A DNA stretch of 6,900 nt from the NCBI GenBank assembly GCA_030527765.1, contig JAUNAE010000045.1, positions 1 to 6,900 of the forward strand. The letters run 5' to 3'. The DNA is from Eubacteriales bacterium (GTDB taxonomy: Bacteria; Bacillota_A; Clostridia; Lachnospirales; Lachnospiraceae). Below the pieces are notes generated by a model, which saw nothing but the letters and a program-made list of their open reading frames with translations, did no database searches and was not told the DNA's origin. The translations under genes were made by a program, and so were the position numbers. Of this stretch, positions 1-5,920 are shown piece by piece; the first letter of the stretch is position 1, and each line of letters begins with the position of its first letter.

Positions 1-48
1 CAAGATGTTATGGTTTGTCACCGATTGACTTTTGACCCTAGCATCATG

Positions 49-103
49 GCACGAGGAGCGCCCTTTGGTTCATAATATTGAGCCAATGGGTGCTTTTTTG
101 TGC
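49..103 (+). terminator. Terminator-like hairpin, copy 1 of a palindromic repeat
   Basis: The core stem pairs 58-68 (GCGCCCTTTGG) with 83-93 (CCAATGGGTGC), with one T-T mismatch and one G-T wobble. Six Ts follow at 94-99, the form of a Rho-independent terminator. Pairing can extend outward through GCAC (49-52) and GTGC (100-103). The 36-nt core matches 2274-2309 at 29 of 36 positions, so this is also one copy of a dispersed palindrome. It probably ends transcription of a gene lying before the window; that gene is not visible. Confidence 0.6.
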
Positions 104-390
104 TCAAAATACCGGCGCTTACGAAAGTTGAATCGCAAATCTCGTAAGAAGATTCGCGCACGAGTTCAGCAGTTGCGAAGCAACTTTCTTCTGCCGAACT
201 CTGAGATGAAGATATGCCACCCCAAATGTGAAAAAATAGTGCTGAAGAATTCTCAGAAATACGGTATTATGAGATGGTCTGAACGAAGATAAGCAATTTA
301 TGTTCAAGAATGATTTGCGGAACATTTATTTGTTGCCGGGAAGATCCCAATGTTACGAATGATGCAGATTTAAAAAGAAAGGAACGTATA
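104..390. other. Non-coding stretch with clustered inverted repeats
   Basis: I find no convincing gene here. An open frame running through from 32 needs a TTG start inside the hairpin repeat, has no ribosome site, and gives a basic, low-complexity protein. Instead, 118-201 is dense in short inverted repeats. CTTACGA (118-124) pairs with TCGTAAG (142-148). GAAAGTTG (123-130) pairs with CAACTTTC (181-188). AGTTGC (171-176) pairs with GCAACT (180-185). The arm at 162-172 pairs with 191-201 with one mismatch. Bases 210-370 show no clear feature, and I could not identify a confident promoter for the gene at 391. Confidence 0.5.
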
Positions 391-942
391 ATGTTGCAGA
401 ACCATTTAGGTAGAAAAACAGCAGGATGGGGAGTTGTGTATGTACTGTTGTTTGCCGCTGGCTGGTGTGGAATGAATTTTAGTCCGTCAGTGACACTTAT
501 GCTGCTGGTTGCAGGACTGGCAATTTCTATTTTTGGAACAGGATTTACACTTTTTGATATTACGAATGTATTTGGAAAAACAGTGATTGTCTTTGCATCG
601 CTCTTGGCACTTCCTGCGGTATATATTTACGCCTTTGGAGATGATTATTTGAATGTTGCATGCATTGGAGCTTTGATTGGCGGTGTGCTCATGGTTTTTG
701 TTTTACAGAAATGGAAAGCGGGAAGTGCATTGTGCGGACTGGGACGTTTCATGATCTGGATAACAGCCTGTTTCACCATATTATCAAGTTGGAGCAGTCC
801 GGCATTGATTCCATATGGGATTGGGCTGGCACTGCAGGGAATTGCCTGGGAATTGCCACGCCAGGGGAATGTGAAATGGGTGCTCTATGGATTTGGACTT
901 GGCGGGGCGGCTGTATTTTCGGCAGCACCTATGATATTCTAA
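391..942 (+). CDS. Polytopic membrane protein of unknown function
   Basis: This 183-residue protein is almost entirely hydrophobic. Likely membrane segments lie at about residues 12-28, 34-55, 64-82, 88-105, 119-133, 137-153 and 162-180, six or seven in all. Short polar turns separate them, such as GDD near 83-85 and the basic ELPRQGN turn near 154-160. I recognise no family motif and propose no function. The frame stays open back to an ATG at 310, but I chose the ATG at 391 because AAAGGA (378-383) sits 7 bases before it and the extra 27 residues are polar and lack a ribosome site. The hydrolase gene follows after a 62-base gap with no terminator (only a short AT-rich palindrome, 954-965), so the two are probably co-transcribed. 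The protein could assist export or uptake linked to that enzyme, but this rests on position alone. Confidence 0.75.
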   Translation: MLQNHLGRKTAGWGVVYVLLFAAGWCGMNFSPSVTLMLLVAGLAISIFGTGFTLFDITNVFGKTVIVFASLLALPAVYIYAFGDDYLNVACIGALIGGVLMVFVLQKWKAGSALCGLGRFMIWITACFTILSSWSSPALIPYGIGLALQGIAWELPRQGNVKWVLYGFGLGGAAVFSAAPMIF

Positions 943-1004
943 CTTTTTACAAAATCAAATTTGATTGATTTACTGGTATAGGATGCAAAATGAAGGAGAC
1001 ATGC

Positions 1005-2246
1005 GTGAAAAAATTGATTCTTAAAAACAAAACAGCGACGGTGGTATTTGCGGCAGTCTTTCTGCTGATTATGACATTCGCAATAATTGGTCCGTATCCG
1101 TTTATTCGTCTGTTTTCAGAGCTGTTTCAAGGACCTAAATTTCTCCATAAGAATCAGGAGAAAGTGATGACAAAGGATTTCGATCGTATTTTTCCCGGAG
1201 CACAATGGCTGGATACGGATGGCAATGTGATTCAGGCACACGGTGGACAGGTTCAGTGGATGCCGGTTCCTGATGGGAACGGAGGAAAGACAGAAAAGTA
1301 TGTCTGGATTGGAGAGAATAAGACAAGTGGACATCTGGGAAATAATGTGGCAGTGTACAGTTCAGAAGATTTGATGTCCTGGAAGTTTGAAGGAGATGTT
1401 CTTCGTTCCATCAATGAACGGCAGCAGTTAGAGGAAGACGCATATTTTCAGAATCTATATGGGAAATTGTCTGTGGAAGAGAAGGATGCTGTATTTGAGT
1501 GTATTAATTCTGCTACTGTAATGGAACGTCCCAAAATGCTTTATAATGAGAAGACAAAAAAGTATGTGATCTGGTTTCACAGTGATGATGCTACCGAGAA
1601 GAATTCCTACAATTATGATGTGGGGATGGCGGGAATCGCAGTCAGTGATTCGCCATATGGTCCATTTCAATTTGTGAAGCGAATGCGATTAAGTCATTGT
1701 CCAAAAGGACAAATTGACTGCTTTCCGGGATCGAAGGGAGAGTCAAGAGACATCAATCTTTTTCAGGAAACGGACGGAACCGCATACGTTGTATATACGA
1801 GCGAGAACAACAAAACCTTGTATATTTCAAAATTGGATGATACATACTTGAATTTGTCCGCAGATCCGGAAGAAGCTGTATATAAAGAAGATTATATTCG
1901 ACTGTTTCCTGGTTCCATGAGGGAAGCTCCCGTACTTGCAAAGCATGAAGGTCGATATTATCTGATGTCCTCAAGCACTACCGGATGGTTATCAAATCAG
2001 GCACGTATCTGGTCGGCAGATTCGATTTTCGGTGATTGGGAGAACGATGGAAATCCATGTGTCGGAAAAGGTGCATCCATGACATTTGATACGCAAAGTA
2101 CCTGCATTTTCCAATCCAAAGAAGGACAATGGATCTATTACGGCGATCGTTGGAATTCAGAAGATTTGTTTGATTCAAGATATGTATGGCTTCCGATTAC
2201 ATTCGAGGAGAATAAGCTGCACATCGGATGGGAAGAATCATGGTAA
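1005..2246 (+). CDS. Membrane-anchored GH43-type glycoside hydrolase, exo-1,3-beta-galactosidase-like
   Basis: This 413-residue protein begins with a basic stretch (KKLILKNK) and one hydrophobic segment at about residues 10-30. That segment is a signal anchor or uncleaved signal peptide placing the enzyme outside the membrane. The rest carries motifs I associate with five-bladed GH43 enzymes close to galactan 1,3-beta-galactosidases (subfamilies 24/34). These are DTDGNVIQAHGG (70-81), ERPK with Glu174, RDINLF with Asp249, EAP with Glu307, TFDTQST with Gln364 and GDRW followed by YVWLP. In studied subfamily-24 enzymes a Glu in EAP is the acid and a Gln in the last motif replaces the usual Asp base; both residues are present here. 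No carbohydrate-binding module is visible. The GTG start at 1005 has AAGGAG (993-998) 6 bases upstream. An ATG at 990 is in frame but has a weaker site. The likely substrate is terminal beta-1,3-galactose on arabinogalactan or host glycans. Family is fairly sure; substrate is inference. Confidence 0.8.
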   Translation: MKKLILKNKTATVVFAAVFLLIMTFAIIGPYPFIRLFSELFQGPKFLHKNQEKVMTKDFDRIFPGAQWLDTDGNVIQAHGGQVQWMPVPDGNGGKTEKYVWIGENKTSGHLGNNVAVYSSEDLMSWKFEGDVLRSINERQQLEEDAYFQNLYGKLSVEEKDAVFECINSATVMERPKMLYNEKTKKYVIWFHSDDATEKNSYNYDVGMAGIAVSDSPYGPFQFVKRMRLSHCPKGQIDCFPGSKGESRDINLFQETDGTAYVVYTSENNKTLYISKLDDTYLNLSADPEEAVYKEDYIRLFPGSMREAPVLAKHEGRYYLMSSSTTGWLSNQARIWSADSIFGDWENDGNPCVGKGASMTFDTQSTCIFQSKEGQWIYYGDRWNSEDLFDSRYVWLPITFEENKLHIGWEESW

Positions 2247-2249
2247 TCA

Positions 2250-2333
2250 GGGACGGTGCTATGGGCCGGGGGTGCGCCCATTGGTTAAAAATATTCCGCC
2301 ATTGGGCGCTTCTCGGGCCATTAGCACCGTCCC
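2250..2333. repeat. Palindromic intergenic repeat, copy 2
   Basis: The outer arms are perfect inverted repeats of 12 bases: GGGACGGTGCTA (2250-2261) and TAGCACCGTCCC (2322-2333). Inside, GCGCCCATTGG (2274-2284) pairs with CCATTGGGCGC (2299-2309) with one mismatch, and the stretch between is also partly complementary, so the whole element folds into one long hairpin. It starts 3 bases after the hydrolase stop codon and ends 10 bases before CIRCE. It resembles REP-like palindromes moved by Y1 transposases, but no transposase is present. There is no T tract, so termination is possible but less certain than for copy 1. Confidence 0.75.
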
Positions 2334-2343
2334 CAAACAAAAA

Positions 2344-2370
2344 TTAGCACTCACCTCTTGACAGTGCTAA
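2344..2370. promoter_or_regulatory. CIRCE operator (HrcA binding site)
   Basis: TTAGCACTC (2344-2352), a 9-base spacer and CAGTGCTAA (2362-2370) match the CIRCE consensus TTAGCACTC-N9-GAGTGCTAA at 17 of 18 arm positions. HrcA binds this element and represses chaperone genes until heat stress inactivates it. Its position immediately before clpB, over the -35 box, fits direct repression. Confidence 0.92.
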
Positions 2371-2386
2371 CAACCTGTGATATCTT
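2358..2386 (+). promoter_or_regulatory. Vegetative (SigA-type) promoter of clpB
   Basis: A perfect -35 TTGACA (2358-2363) lies inside CIRCE. After exactly 17 bases comes TATCTT (2381-2386, 4 of 6 consensus), preceded by TG at 2378-2379 as in extended -10 promoters. The transcript would begin near 2393, giving a leader of about 40 bases. A second -10-like TATAGT at 2405-2410 has no matched -35. Confidence 0.75.
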
Positions 2387-2391
2387 TTCTG

Positions 2392-2426
2392 TAGAACAAG
2401 TGTTATAGTTCTAATAGAACAGGAGG
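2392..2426 (+). promoter_or_regulatory. clpB leader: repeated TAGAAC/GTTCTA arms next to the ribosome site
   Basis: TAGAAC occurs at 2392-2397 and 2415-2420, and its complement GTTCTA at 2408-2413. The middle copy could pair with either flanking copy, giving two exclusive small hairpins. The ribosome site AGGAGG (2421-2426) directly follows the last arm and lies 7 bases before the ATG. The DNA palindrome at 2408-2420 is perfect around one central base. A role as a temperature-sensitive leader or protein site is inference. Confidence 0.4.
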
Positions 2427-2433
2427 AAAGCCT

Positions 2434-5043
2434 ATGAATATCAGCAAATTCACACAGAATTCCATTCAGGCGGTCCAAAATCTGGAAAAGATTGCGTATG
2501 AGTACGGCAATCAGGAGATTGAACAGGAGCATTTACTTTATGCTCTTTTGATGCAGGACGACAGCCTGATTCTCAAGTTAATTGAGAAGATGGAAATTGA
2601 TAAAGAGTATTTTATTCAGTCAGTTAAGAAGGCTCTGGAAGCGAGGGTGAAGGTTTCCGGAGGCGATCTGCGTTTTGGACAGTATCTGAACAAGACATTG
2701 ATCCAGGCAGAGGATGAAGCGAAGGCAATGGGAGATGAGTATGTCTCCGTGGAGCATCTGTTCCTGTCATTGATTAAGAATCAGAGCCCAAGCATTGGAA
2801 AATTGTTCAAAGAATTCGGTATTACCAGAGAACGTTTTCTGCAGGCCTTGTCCACAGTGCGTGGAAATCAGCGGGTAGTAAGTGATAACCCGGAAGCAAC
2901 GTATGATACACTGGCAAAATATGGTCAGGATCTGGTGGAGAAGGCAAGAAATCAGAAACTGGATCCGGTTATCGGCAGGGATGCGGAGATTCGGAATGTC
3001 ATTCGAATTCTTTCCCGTAAGACAAAGAACAATCCGGTTCTTATTGGAGAGCCGGGTGTTGGTAAGACCGCAGCAGTCGAGGGACTTGCCCAGCGAATTG
3101 TGAAGGGAGATGTCCCGGAAGGTCTGAAGGACAAGAAGATTTTTTCCCTGGATATGGGTGCATTGGTTGCCGGAGCGAAGTACAGAGGAGAATTTGAGGA
3201 ACGTCTGAAGGCGGTTCTTGAAGAAGTGAAGAAGAGTGAAGGTAATATTATTCTCTTCATTGATGAGCTGCATCTCATTGTTGGTGCCGGCAAGACCGAC
3301 GGAGCTATGGATGCAGGCAATATGCTGAAACCTATGCTGGCAAGAGGAGAACTTCATTGTATTGGTGCCACTACGCTGGATGAGTACCGTCAGTACATTG
3401 AGAAAGATGCCGCACTGGAGCGTCGTTTCCAGCCGGTACAGGTGGATGAGCCAAGTGTGGAAGATACCATTTCCATTCTTCGAGGTTTGAAGGAACGTTA
3501 TGAAGTGTACCATGGAGTGAAGATTACAGACAGTGCCCTTGTGGCAGCTGCGACTCTTTCTCATCGATATATTTCCGATCGTTTCCTGCCGGATAAGGCC
3601 ATCGATCTTGTGGATGAGGCTTGTGCGCTGATTAAGACAGAACTGGATTCTATGCCGACAGAACTTGATGAGCAGCGCCGTAAGATTATGCAGATGGAGA
3701 TTGAGGAATCTGCTCTGAAGAAGGAGACGGATAATCTCAGCAAAGAACGTCTGGCAAATCTTCAGAAAGAACTTGCAGAAGCGAGAGATGCTTTCAATAC
3801 TCAGAAAGCTCAGTGGGATAATGAGAAACACTCTGTAGAAAGACTTCAGAAGCTTCGTGAGCAGATGGAGGATGTGAATAAACAGATTCAGATTGCAAAG
3901 CAGGAATACAATCTTGAGAAGGCTGCAGAACTCCAGTATGGAGAACTTCCAAAACTTGCACAGCAACTGGAGATGGAAGAGGAGAAAGTCCGTAAAGAAG
4001 ACAGAAGCCTTGTTCATGAAGCCGTGACGGATGACGAGATTGCAAGAATTATCTCCCGCTGGACGGGAATTCCGGTGGCTCGTCTGACGGAAGGTGAGAG
4101 AACTAAGCTTCTTCATCTGGAGGATCAGCTTCATGAGAAAGTCATTGGACAGGAAGAAGGCGTTCGTCTTGTGACGGATGCGATTCTGAGATCCAAGGCC
4201 GGAATCAAGGATCCTTCCAAACCGATTGGATCCTTCCTGTTTCTCGGACCGACCGGTGTCGGCAAGACAGAACTTGCGAAGACACTGGCACAGGCGCTTT
4301 TTGATGATGAAAACAACATGGTCCGTATCGATATGAGCGAATATATGGAGAAGTATTCTGTATCTCGACTGATCGGAGCGCCTCCGGGATACGTAGGCTA
4401 TGAAGAGGGAGGACAGCTGACAGAGGCTGTTCGCCGGAAACCATACAGCGTTGTTCTTTTTGATGAGATTGAGAAAGCACATCCGGATGTGTTCAATGTG
4501 CTTCTTCAGGTGCTGGATGATGGACGTATCACGGATTCCCAGGGCAGAACGGTTGATTTCAAAAATACGATTCTTATTATGACTTCAAACATTGGATCTC
4601 CATATCTTCTGGATGGTATCGAGGCGGATGGAAGCATTCGCAAAGATGCTCAGGAGAATGTCATGAAGGATCTGAGAGCACATTTCCGTCCGGAGTTTTT
4701 GAATCGTCTGGATGAAGTAATTCTGTTCAAACCATTGACAAAATCGAATATTGGTAGGATAGTAGACCTGATGGTCAAAGAGCTGAATGTAAGGCTTGCT
4801 GATCAGGAATTATCTCTGGAACTGACCGACAGAGCGAAGGAACAGGTTGCAGATGAGGGCTACGATCCGGTATACGGTGCCCGTCCTCTGAAACGTTATC
4901 TGCAGAAGTATGTGGAAACACTGGCTGCAAGGAAGATTCTGTCCGGTAGTGTCCATGAGGGTGACAAACTAATTCTAGACACACAGGATGGCGAATTCTT
5001 TATTTCAGTGGAAAAAACTTCCGCTTCTTCGAGTGATGAGTAA
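2434..5043 (+). CDS. clpB: ATP-dependent disaggregase ClpB (Hsp100)
   Basis: ClpB is a cytosolic hexameric AAA+ chaperone that threads aggregated proteins through its central pore, working with DnaK/DnaJ/GrpE after heat stress. All domains are present in this 869-residue protein, close to the 857 of E. coli. The Clp N domain is residues 1 to about 145. The first ATPase domain has Walker A GEPGVGKT (205-212), pore loop AKYRGEFE (Tyr250), Walker B IDE (Asp277, Glu278) and Arg330/Arg331 as likely arginine fingers. A coiled-coil middle domain spans about 400-520. The second ATPase domain has GPTGVGKT (605-612), pore loop GYVG (Tyr653), Walker B DE (677-678) and sensor-2 GAR (Arg817). The long middle domain separates it from ClpA and ClpC. 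AGGAGG lies 7 bases before the ATG. The CIRCE-overlapped promoter implies HrcA control, and no CtsR repeat is seen. Nothing is truncated. Confidence 0.98.
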   Translation: MNISKFTQNSIQAVQNLEKIAYEYGNQEIEQEHLLYALLMQDDSLILKLIEKMEIDKEYFIQSVKKALEARVKVSGGDLRFGQYLNKTLIQAEDEAKAMGDEYVSVEHLFLSLIKNQSPSIGKLFKEFGITRERFLQALSTVRGNQRVVSDNPEATYDTLAKYGQDLVEKARNQKLDPVIGRDAEIRNVIRILSRKTKNNPVLIGEPGVGKTAAVEGLAQRIVKGDVPEGLKDKKIFSLDMGALVAGAKYRGEFEERLKAVLEEVKKSEGNIILFIDELHLIVGAGKTDGAMDAGNMLKPMLARGELHCIGATTLDEYRQYIEKDAALERRFQPVQVDEPSVEDTISILRGLKERYEVYHGVKITDSALVAAATLSHRYISDRFLPDKAIDLVDEACALIKTELDSMPTELDEQRRKIMQMEIEESALKKETDNLSKERLANLQKELAEARDAFNTQKAQWDNEKHSVERLQKLREQMEDVNKQIQIAKQEYNLEKAAELQYGELPKLAQQLEMEEEKVRKEDRSLVHEAVTDDEIARIISRWTGIPVARLTEGERTKLLHLEDQLHEKVIGQEEGVRLVTDAILRSKAGIKDPSKPIGSFLFLGPTGVGKTELAKTLAQALFDDENNMVRIDMSEYMEKYSVSRLIGAPPGYVGYEEGGQLTEAVRRKPYSVVLFDEIEKAHPDVFNVLLQVLDDGRITDSQGRTVDFKNTILIMTSNIGSPYLLDGIEADGSIRKDAQENVMKDLRAHFRPEFLNRLDEVILFKPLTKSNIGRIVDLMVKELNVRLADQELSLELTDRAKEQVADEGYDPVYGARPLKRYLQKYVETLAARKILSGSVHEGDKLILDTQDGEFFISVEKTSASSSDE

Positions 5044-5094
5044 TAACCGTCATTGCTCAATCAAGAATGCTCCTGCTTTATAAGGAAGGAACGT

Positions 5095-5268
5095 ATGATA
5101 CCAAAGGACCCAATGATACTGCTCAGCTATGTGAACACCCAGCTTCGGGATTATTATGACTCTCTGGAAGCACTTTGTACTTGCAGAGGAATTCAGAAGC
5201 ACGAATTAATTGAAAAGATGGCATCGATTGATTATGAATACGATGCTTCTCAGAATCAGTTTATCTGA
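5095..5268 (+). CDS. DUF4250 family small protein
   Basis: This is a 57-residue protein with the pattern I recognise as DUF4250: PKDP near the start, then LLSYVNTQLRDYY, SLEALC and a C-terminal YEYDASQNQF. It is acidic and soluble with no membrane segment. The function of the family is not known to me. The frame extends back to 5053, but I place the start at the ATG at 5095, because the duplicated AAGGA (5082-5090) precedes it and the family begins close to the PKDP motif. It lies 51 bases after clpB with no terminator or clear promoter between them. It may therefore be read from the heat-shock promoter, and a strong terminator follows the stop codon at once. Family assignment is from memory of the motif. 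Confidence 0.85.
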   Translation: MIPKDPMILLSYVNTQLRDYYDSLEALCTCRGIQKHELIEKMASIDYEYDASQNQFI

Positions 5269-5274
5269 TATGTG

Positions 5275-5308
5275 AATCCCCGGGAGATGAACTTTCCCGG
5301 GGATTTTT
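5275..5308 (+). terminator. Rho-independent terminator after the DUF4250 gene
   Basis: A perfect 11-bp stem pairs AATCCCCGGGA (5275-5285) with TCCCGGGGATT (5295-5305) around a 9-base loop, and the T tract runs to 5308. It begins 6 bases after the stop codon and most likely ends the clpB transcription unit. Confidence 0.93.
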
Positions 5309-5341
5309 ATGTGATAGATAGCTTCCTGGTTTAACTGAATC

Positions 5342-5436
5342 AAGTAAGTCCACCGCTTCAAATGTGTAGAGCATTAAGTGGTGAGTGGGGACTTGCTTTG
5401 TTGATTTAACAGTGTGAATTAAAGCCACTACAAAGC
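5342..5436. other. Long imperfect stem-loop in a non-coding gap, possible RNA
   Basis: AAGTAAGTCC (5342-5351) pairs with GGACTTGCTT (5389-5398) with one G-T wobble. Stacked inside it, CACCGCTT (5351-5358) pairs with AAGTGGTG (5376-5383), sharing base 5351 at the junction. AATG (5361-5364) pairs with CATT (5372-5375), closing a 7-base loop. A competing helix pairs GCTTTGT (5395-5401) with ACAAAGC (5430-5436) and takes bases from the first stem. No coding frame with a ribosome site covers it. The gap from 5309 to 5505 otherwise holds only AT-rich sequence, including AAAAACAA/TTGTTTTT (5481-5498). It could be a small RNA, a remnant repeat or chance structure; no promoter is obvious. Confidence 0.4.
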
Positions 5437-5505
5437 GAAAGAGTGCGAAAATAATAAAAAACTAAAAAAATACTCAAATAAAAAACAAAATTGTTTTTAG
5501 ATATA

Positions 5506-5534
5506 TAGACAATTCCGCGGAAGTGTGTTATGAT
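5506..5534 (+). promoter_or_regulatory. Promoter of the small membrane-protein gene
   Basis: The -35 TAGACA (5506-5511, 5 of 6 consensus) and -10 TATGAT (5529-5534, 5 of 6) are separated by exactly 17 bases. TG at 5526-5527 makes it an extended -10 promoter, and the region upstream is A/T-tract rich. This is one of the best promoter matches in the window. The expected leader is about 45 bases. Confidence 0.8.
5509..5526. promoter_or_regulatory. 18-bp palindrome within the promoter spacer, candidate operator
   Basis: The sequence ACAATTCCGCGGAAGTGT is a palindrome at all but one pair of positions, with the perfect core TTCCGCGGAA at 5513-5522. It overlaps the last three bases of the -35 box, fills most of the spacer and reaches the extended -10 TG. 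A bound protein here would block RNA polymerase, so a repressor site is the simplest reading. I cannot name the regulator. Confidence 0.55.
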
Positions 5535-5584
5535 ACAAATAACAAAAAAAGGTGCGTAAAAGCCAATAGAAAGGAAGGAATACT

Positions 5585-5773
5585 ATGGGAGTTAATTTTG
5601 TAGTGTTTATCATCTTAGTTATTTGGGGGATCGCATTTATAAGAGATATGCTGGTGCCCGGAAGATCATTTGAGGAATCTGCAGAGGATGTCATGGGGGA
5701 ACTTCCTCCGGATCTTAGAGAAGGATTCAAGGCAGAGTGGTTCAAACCTTTCCAGAGGCAGGGAGATATTTAA
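5585..5773 (+). CDS. Small single-pass membrane protein of unknown function
   Basis: This is a 62-residue protein with one hydrophobic segment at about residues 4-20 (VNFVVFIILVIWGIAFI). An Arg-Asp follows, then a soluble tail of about 40 residues with an acidic centre (EESAED) and the phrase ELPPDLREGF. The tail probably faces the cytoplasm given RD directly after the segment, but topology is uncertain. I recognise no family. The start is well supported: AAGGAAGG (5571-5578) lies 6 bases before the ATG. The gene stands alone, with its own promoter, a palindrome inside that promoter and a strong terminator after it. That arrangement argues for a real, individually regulated gene rather than a chance frame. 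Confidence 0.8.
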   Translation: MGVNFVVFIILVIWGIAFIRDMLVPGRSFEESAEDVMGELPPDLREGFKAEWFKPFQRQGDI

Positions 5774-5809
5774 CCGGCAAATAAAAATTTAATATCGTAC
5801 AAGTCATTG

Positions 5810-5847
5810 GAGAAGGTTCGCTGCGAGGCAGTGAACCTTCTCTTTTT
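5810..5847 (+). terminator. Rho-independent terminator after the small membrane-protein gene
   Basis: GAGAAGGTTC (5810-5819) pairs perfectly with GAACCTTCTC (5833-5842). The stem continues through GCTGC/GCAGT (one wobble) to a 3-base loop, giving about 15 pairs, followed by TTTTT (5843-5847). It lies 36 bases after the stop codon. Confidence 0.93.
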
Positions 5848-5875
5848 GACAGCAAAAGGGCTTGCATTCTATTTT
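5846..5875 (+). promoter_or_regulatory. Probable promoter of the MarR/ABC-transporter operon
   Basis: A perfect -35 TTGACA (5846-5851) shares its first two Ts with the preceding terminator's T tract. TATTTT (5870-5875, 4 of 6 consensus) follows after 18 bases. The transcript would start near 5882, about 15 bases before the palindrome at 5897. A weaker alternative is TTGCAT (5862-5867) with TAATAT (5885-5890), spacer 17. Confidence 0.5.
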
Positions 5876-5896
5876 GATTCGCGTTAATATTAGCCT

Positions 5897-5911
5897 GACT
5901 AATAATTAGTC
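5897..5911. promoter_or_regulatory. Palindromic operator candidate for the MarR-family regulator
   Basis: GACTAAT (5897-5903), one central A and ATTAGTC (5905-5911) form a perfect 15-base palindrome. TAATATTA (5885-5892) just upstream is a second, shorter palindrome of similar composition. MarR dimers usually bind AT-rich palindromes of this size next to their own gene, and this one lies between promoter and ribosome site, so autorepression is likely. Binding itself is inferred. Confidence 0.65.
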
Positions 5912-5920
5912 CAGCGAATT

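Noticed and set aside
32..292. Possible 86-residue protein, Arg/Lys rich
   Set aside because: It needs a TTG start inside the hairpin repeat, has no ribosome site, and its composition follows the inverted-repeat DNA; no recognisable motif.
310..390. Upstream extension of the membrane protein to ATG 310
   Set aside because: The extra 27 residues are polar and Cys-containing, there is no ribosome site at 310, and AAAGGA is well placed for ATG 391.
954..965. ATCAAATTTGAT palindrome between the first two genes
   Set aside because: Short, AT-only apart from two pairs and without a T tract; too weak for a terminator and common by chance in AT-rich DNA.
2334..2433. CtsR operator upstream of clpB
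   Set aside because: No tandem GGTCAAA-type heptamers are present; only CIRCE is seen.
2767..4482. A 571-codon open frame on the minus strand inside clpB
   Set aside because: It is antisense to the fully conserved clpB, its translation is Cys/His/Leu rich without domains, and it has no ribosome site; it mirrors clpB codon use.
5481..5498. AAAAACAA/TTGTTTTT inverted repeat as a terminator
   Set aside because: The stem is almost all A-T, and no gene lies directly upstream; it is more likely A/T-tract sequence in front of the 5506 promoter.
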